A DNA stretch of 64,000 bases from assembly GCA_029204225.1 (NCBI GenBank), contig CM055100.1, positions 51,395,260 through 51,459,259 of the forward strand. The letters are read 5' to 3'. Shown here piece after piece: positions 61,501 through 64,000 of the stretch; positions within the stretch are counted from its first letter, which is position 1, and the number at the start of each line of letters is the position of its first letter. This DNA comes from Diphasiastrum complanatum. Its lineage: Eukaryota > Streptophyta > Lycopodiopsida > Lycopodiales > Lycopodiaceae. The translations under genes were made by a program, and so were the position numbers. The notes beneath the pieces were generated by a model. That model saw only the letters and a list, made by a program, of their open reading frames with translations. It had not been told where the DNA came from and searched no databases.

Positions 61501-62690
61501 CCCCCCTTTCGCATGAGATCCAACATCATGATACCTTGGGCATGACGAAGAAAAATAGGAATGGGGGTTCAGGAAAATAGTAAGGATGAACATATAAGTT
61601 GACCTAAGGTCCATTTCACACTACATCCCTGGTAAGTCCAAAATTTAAAATAGAGCTCTCCTATTGGTCCAGGAGAAAAAATGGGACTCCCACCCTTTCA
61701 CAGTAACAATTGACATGGCAAGGACCCACTGCCACATAGGGGCAAGTCAAATCCATTTTTTGGGCGAGCCAATGTCCCTTGGCACATTGAGTTTTTTGAA
61801 GTTTTTTTAACCCTCCATTGTCAATATTCCTTTCAATGAAATCCATTTAAATTTTGACCTTTTTTAGTTGAAAGGTGATTCCTTAAAAAAAAAAACTTAG
61901 AGCACCCTTCAACCTTTTAACATGAAAAGTTTCATACTTGCATTTCAAAACACAACACTTTAAATAAAATGGACCAAACGTATGTTAAAATTCAAATGGG
62001 CCAATCATATTGTAGCCCTTCATTTAATACTTATCAAGCGAATGTGAAATAGGGGTGGTCAATTGCCTGTCAACTCACTTGACAAGATTCAAAAAATGGG
62101 TGGCAAGTGAAAGGGCCAGACATAGGGACTTACCGATAGTCTGAAACCACCCTGAGAGCCAAGAGGTTGAAGAGGGAAAAGAGCTTTAACAAGACGAGGC
62201 AAAGAGGCTAGAAGAAGGGAAGAGAGGATGTTATTTGTGCCCTGAAGATGCAAAAAATAGCTTAGAAAAAAAATAGGGCATAAATTTATCTTTCTCAAAG
62301 AAGTTGAAAGGAGATCTCTCAAAACGATAAGACATTACATGCATACTACTTGAACAAAGTAGACAAGATTGGGAAATAAAAAATCCTCCATATGATTACT
62401 AGACCGTTTATATTTTTACAAATTTCAAGCTTGTTTTTTTTTTTTTTTTTTTTTTTTATGATTGGAAGAATAATCACTAGCACTAGACGACTCGTTGTTT
62501 GAGGGATTTGTATCTTAAGCTCATTTGCTCAATGTCTATCCTCCTTTGGCTATAGGGCTAATCTTGCTTGGAACTAACTTTCATCCAAAAAAATCAGTTT
62601 AATCTCTCTCTTACTTGGCTGTAGACTATTCGTGCTTGAATTGGTGCTCCAACAATCCATTGAACAGATTCCAAACATCATCTCATTTGA
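58600..62690. other. intergenic sequence without recognised genes
   Basis: About 4 kb of AT-rich sequence. Open frames here (for example 60531-60794 and 60805-60999, both minus) have no motif and neighbouring frames do not join. A T run of about 30 lies at 62428-62457. No RNA gene is recognised. Confidence 0.35.
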
Positions 62691-62696
62691 CGGTAG

Positions 62697-63755
62697 TGTT
62701 GGACTTACTCCCTCTACTCTCCTAAATCCCATTTTTAATCTGCCTCCATTCTTGTTGCATATATACTAACGTTGTCATGCAGCCTGCATATTTACACGCA
62801 AATTCGCACAGACGAATAAAGGGCGAAAGAATCGTGAACACTGTGTTTTTACACAGTTTATGGTGACAGGCGAAAAGGGGACACTATCCTACAGAATGCC
62901 GAAGGTGCCCTAAAAGCTAAGGCACCCTGTAAATCTTATCCTAAGGCCATTCGTAAGAGTGACCCACTCTTCCCATCATCACCAACGTTCACTTCAGCAC
63001 TGGCTGATGTCGCATCCTTTTTACGCTCACTCCATGCAGTTGCGCTAATAGATTGGACAACGATTGCAGCCACCCACGATCTCCTATAGATAGCACATCC
63101 ACTCTGTACTTTCACATCCGCACACCTGTAATATTATGTATATATACATATTCTGGACACCATTCAGATGATGATGGTGATCAGATGATTAAGTGAGTGA
63201 AGAAGAGACTAAGAGAAGAGGTTTGATTCCTCATTACAGACAAAAAAAGCTTCGTAGGACACACGGTTTCGTCCGCTATTGTATTGTGCTCTGCCGCATT
63301 ATTAACTTGTATACATGATATACTTAATCTGATACAACTCTTTGTTCTGCATTCAGATCTGCGTTAATATTGCTATGCTTGTTCTTCATTTTGTCTGATC
63401 TTTCTAGCTGCTCTTTCTGGTAATAGACGATCAACTTTTAGTCTTGTCTTTCGCGAATAATTCGCGACTAATTATTAGTCGAGCACAATCTAGCTCTTCT
63501 TGAATCATTCACGACAAATTATTCATCTAGCGCTTCATCCATTAAATGTTTGGCTACGTAATCTAGAATGACTGTGATTTCTATCACTAAAGTTCTCTTC
63601 ATTTTGATAGGCATAGTCATGCTTACGGAGAGAGTCAAATAATTCATTCCGCTGCGCATGAACATTTTTAGTTCGATTTCGTTTCTTGTTCGTTTCTTGT
63701 TCGAGTTCGTTTCTCGTTCGTGTTCGTCATTTATTCTTCCCCTTGCTCTCCAACA
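62697..63755 (+). mobile_element. copia-A 5' LTR, full length (1059 bp)
   Basis: It begins TGTTGGACTTACTCC and ends GCTCTCCAACA. It contains only about two units of the LTR minisatellite, then TCCTATAGATAGC, TTTGGCTACGTAATC and other blocks shared with the other copia-A LTRs. It is the best candidate in the window for the full LTR length. Confidence 0.85.
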
Positions 63756-63767
63756 TGGTATCAGAGC
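63756..63767 (+). other. copia-A primer binding site
   Basis: TGGTATCAGAGC, a perfect tRNA-Met site, lies directly after the LTR. Confidence 0.9.
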
Positions 63768-63905
63768 TATCTTCATAGCTTGATTAGCTTACACAATACA
63801 AGACTCTACTAGCCGATAGAGTAATTGTTTTCTTGTTCTGTAAATATCAAATTTTCATATTAAGTCACTGATCGTTTCTACTATCACTTAGACTAATTCT
63901 TCCAC

Positions 63906-64000
63906 ATGGATTCCCAAAGGAAATCTAGTCCTATCATGGACAAGCTTGATGGAGCCAATTATTATATGTGGAAATTTAAGATGAAAATATACTAGTGGCA
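63906..64000 (+). pseudogene. copia-A gag start, cut by window end
   Basis: It reads MDSQRKSSPIMDKLDGANY, then WKFKMKIY and a TAG at about 63990. It matches the gag at 49145. The stop suggests this copy is also defective, but the rest lies outside the window. Confidence 0.75.

Overview
The window is nuclear DNA from a flowering plant. It holds two multi-exon plant genes with GT-AG introns, plant-type Ty1/copia and Ty3/gypsy retroelements with tRNA-Met or tRNA-Asp-like primer sites, LINE remnants, a plant-type En/Spm-related transposase remnant and very long CT/GA and CA/GT microsatellites. Nothing bacterial, organellar or CRISPR-like is visible. I cannot name the species. All exon models come from reading frames and splice signals by eye, without transcripts.

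Host genes. (1) 7830-10293 (+): a four-exon gene for a 495-residue homeodomain protein that resembles only the N-terminal part of the RINGLET (RLT/DDT-homeobox) family. Its promoter and a non-coding first exon probably lie at about 3.6-5.2 kb, where G-boxes, a TATA-like box and a GA tract occur. (2) 55178-57872 (+): a four-exon gene for a 500-residue plant intracellular Ras-group leucine-rich-repeat protein, closest to the PIRL1/3/9 group. These are the only two genes I regard as intact.

Mobile DNA, left to right: LINE 3' part (11.3-12.7 kb, -); copia RNase H with its LTR doubled into a 460-bp palindrome (14.8-15.95 kb); an Athila-like gypsy LTR end and primer site (to 16.76 kb); a copia LTR plus primer site (17.77-18.24 kb); LINE 5' part with ORF1/ORF2 (18.9-21.3 kb); a broken Ptta/En-Spm-type transposase gene (22.0-23.7 kb, -); a 4-kb field of microsatellites with direct and inverted copies of their flanks (23.7-27.9 kb); a minus-strand copia remnant (28.7-31.1 kb); a structurally complete but dead copia element with a 5-bp target duplication (31,174-37,032, here 'copia-M'); a gypsy RT fragment (37.4-38.2 kb, -); an unidentified intron-containing remnant (38.3-39.5 kb); and then many pieces of another copia family ('copia-A', LTR beginning TGTTGGA) from 39.5 to 53.3 kb, nested in or joined to gypsy and other copia pieces. 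A further copia-A element starts at 62,697 and runs off the window at the gag start.

The two host genes do not form a pathway with each other. The retroelement pieces share one layout (LTR, PBS, gag, protease, integrase, RT, RNase H, LTR). Three plus-strand copia copies have all lost the RT catalytic core while keeping RNase H. Long stretches at 1-3.5, 12.9-14.7, 53.8-54.9 and 58.9-62.7 kb hold nothing I can identify.
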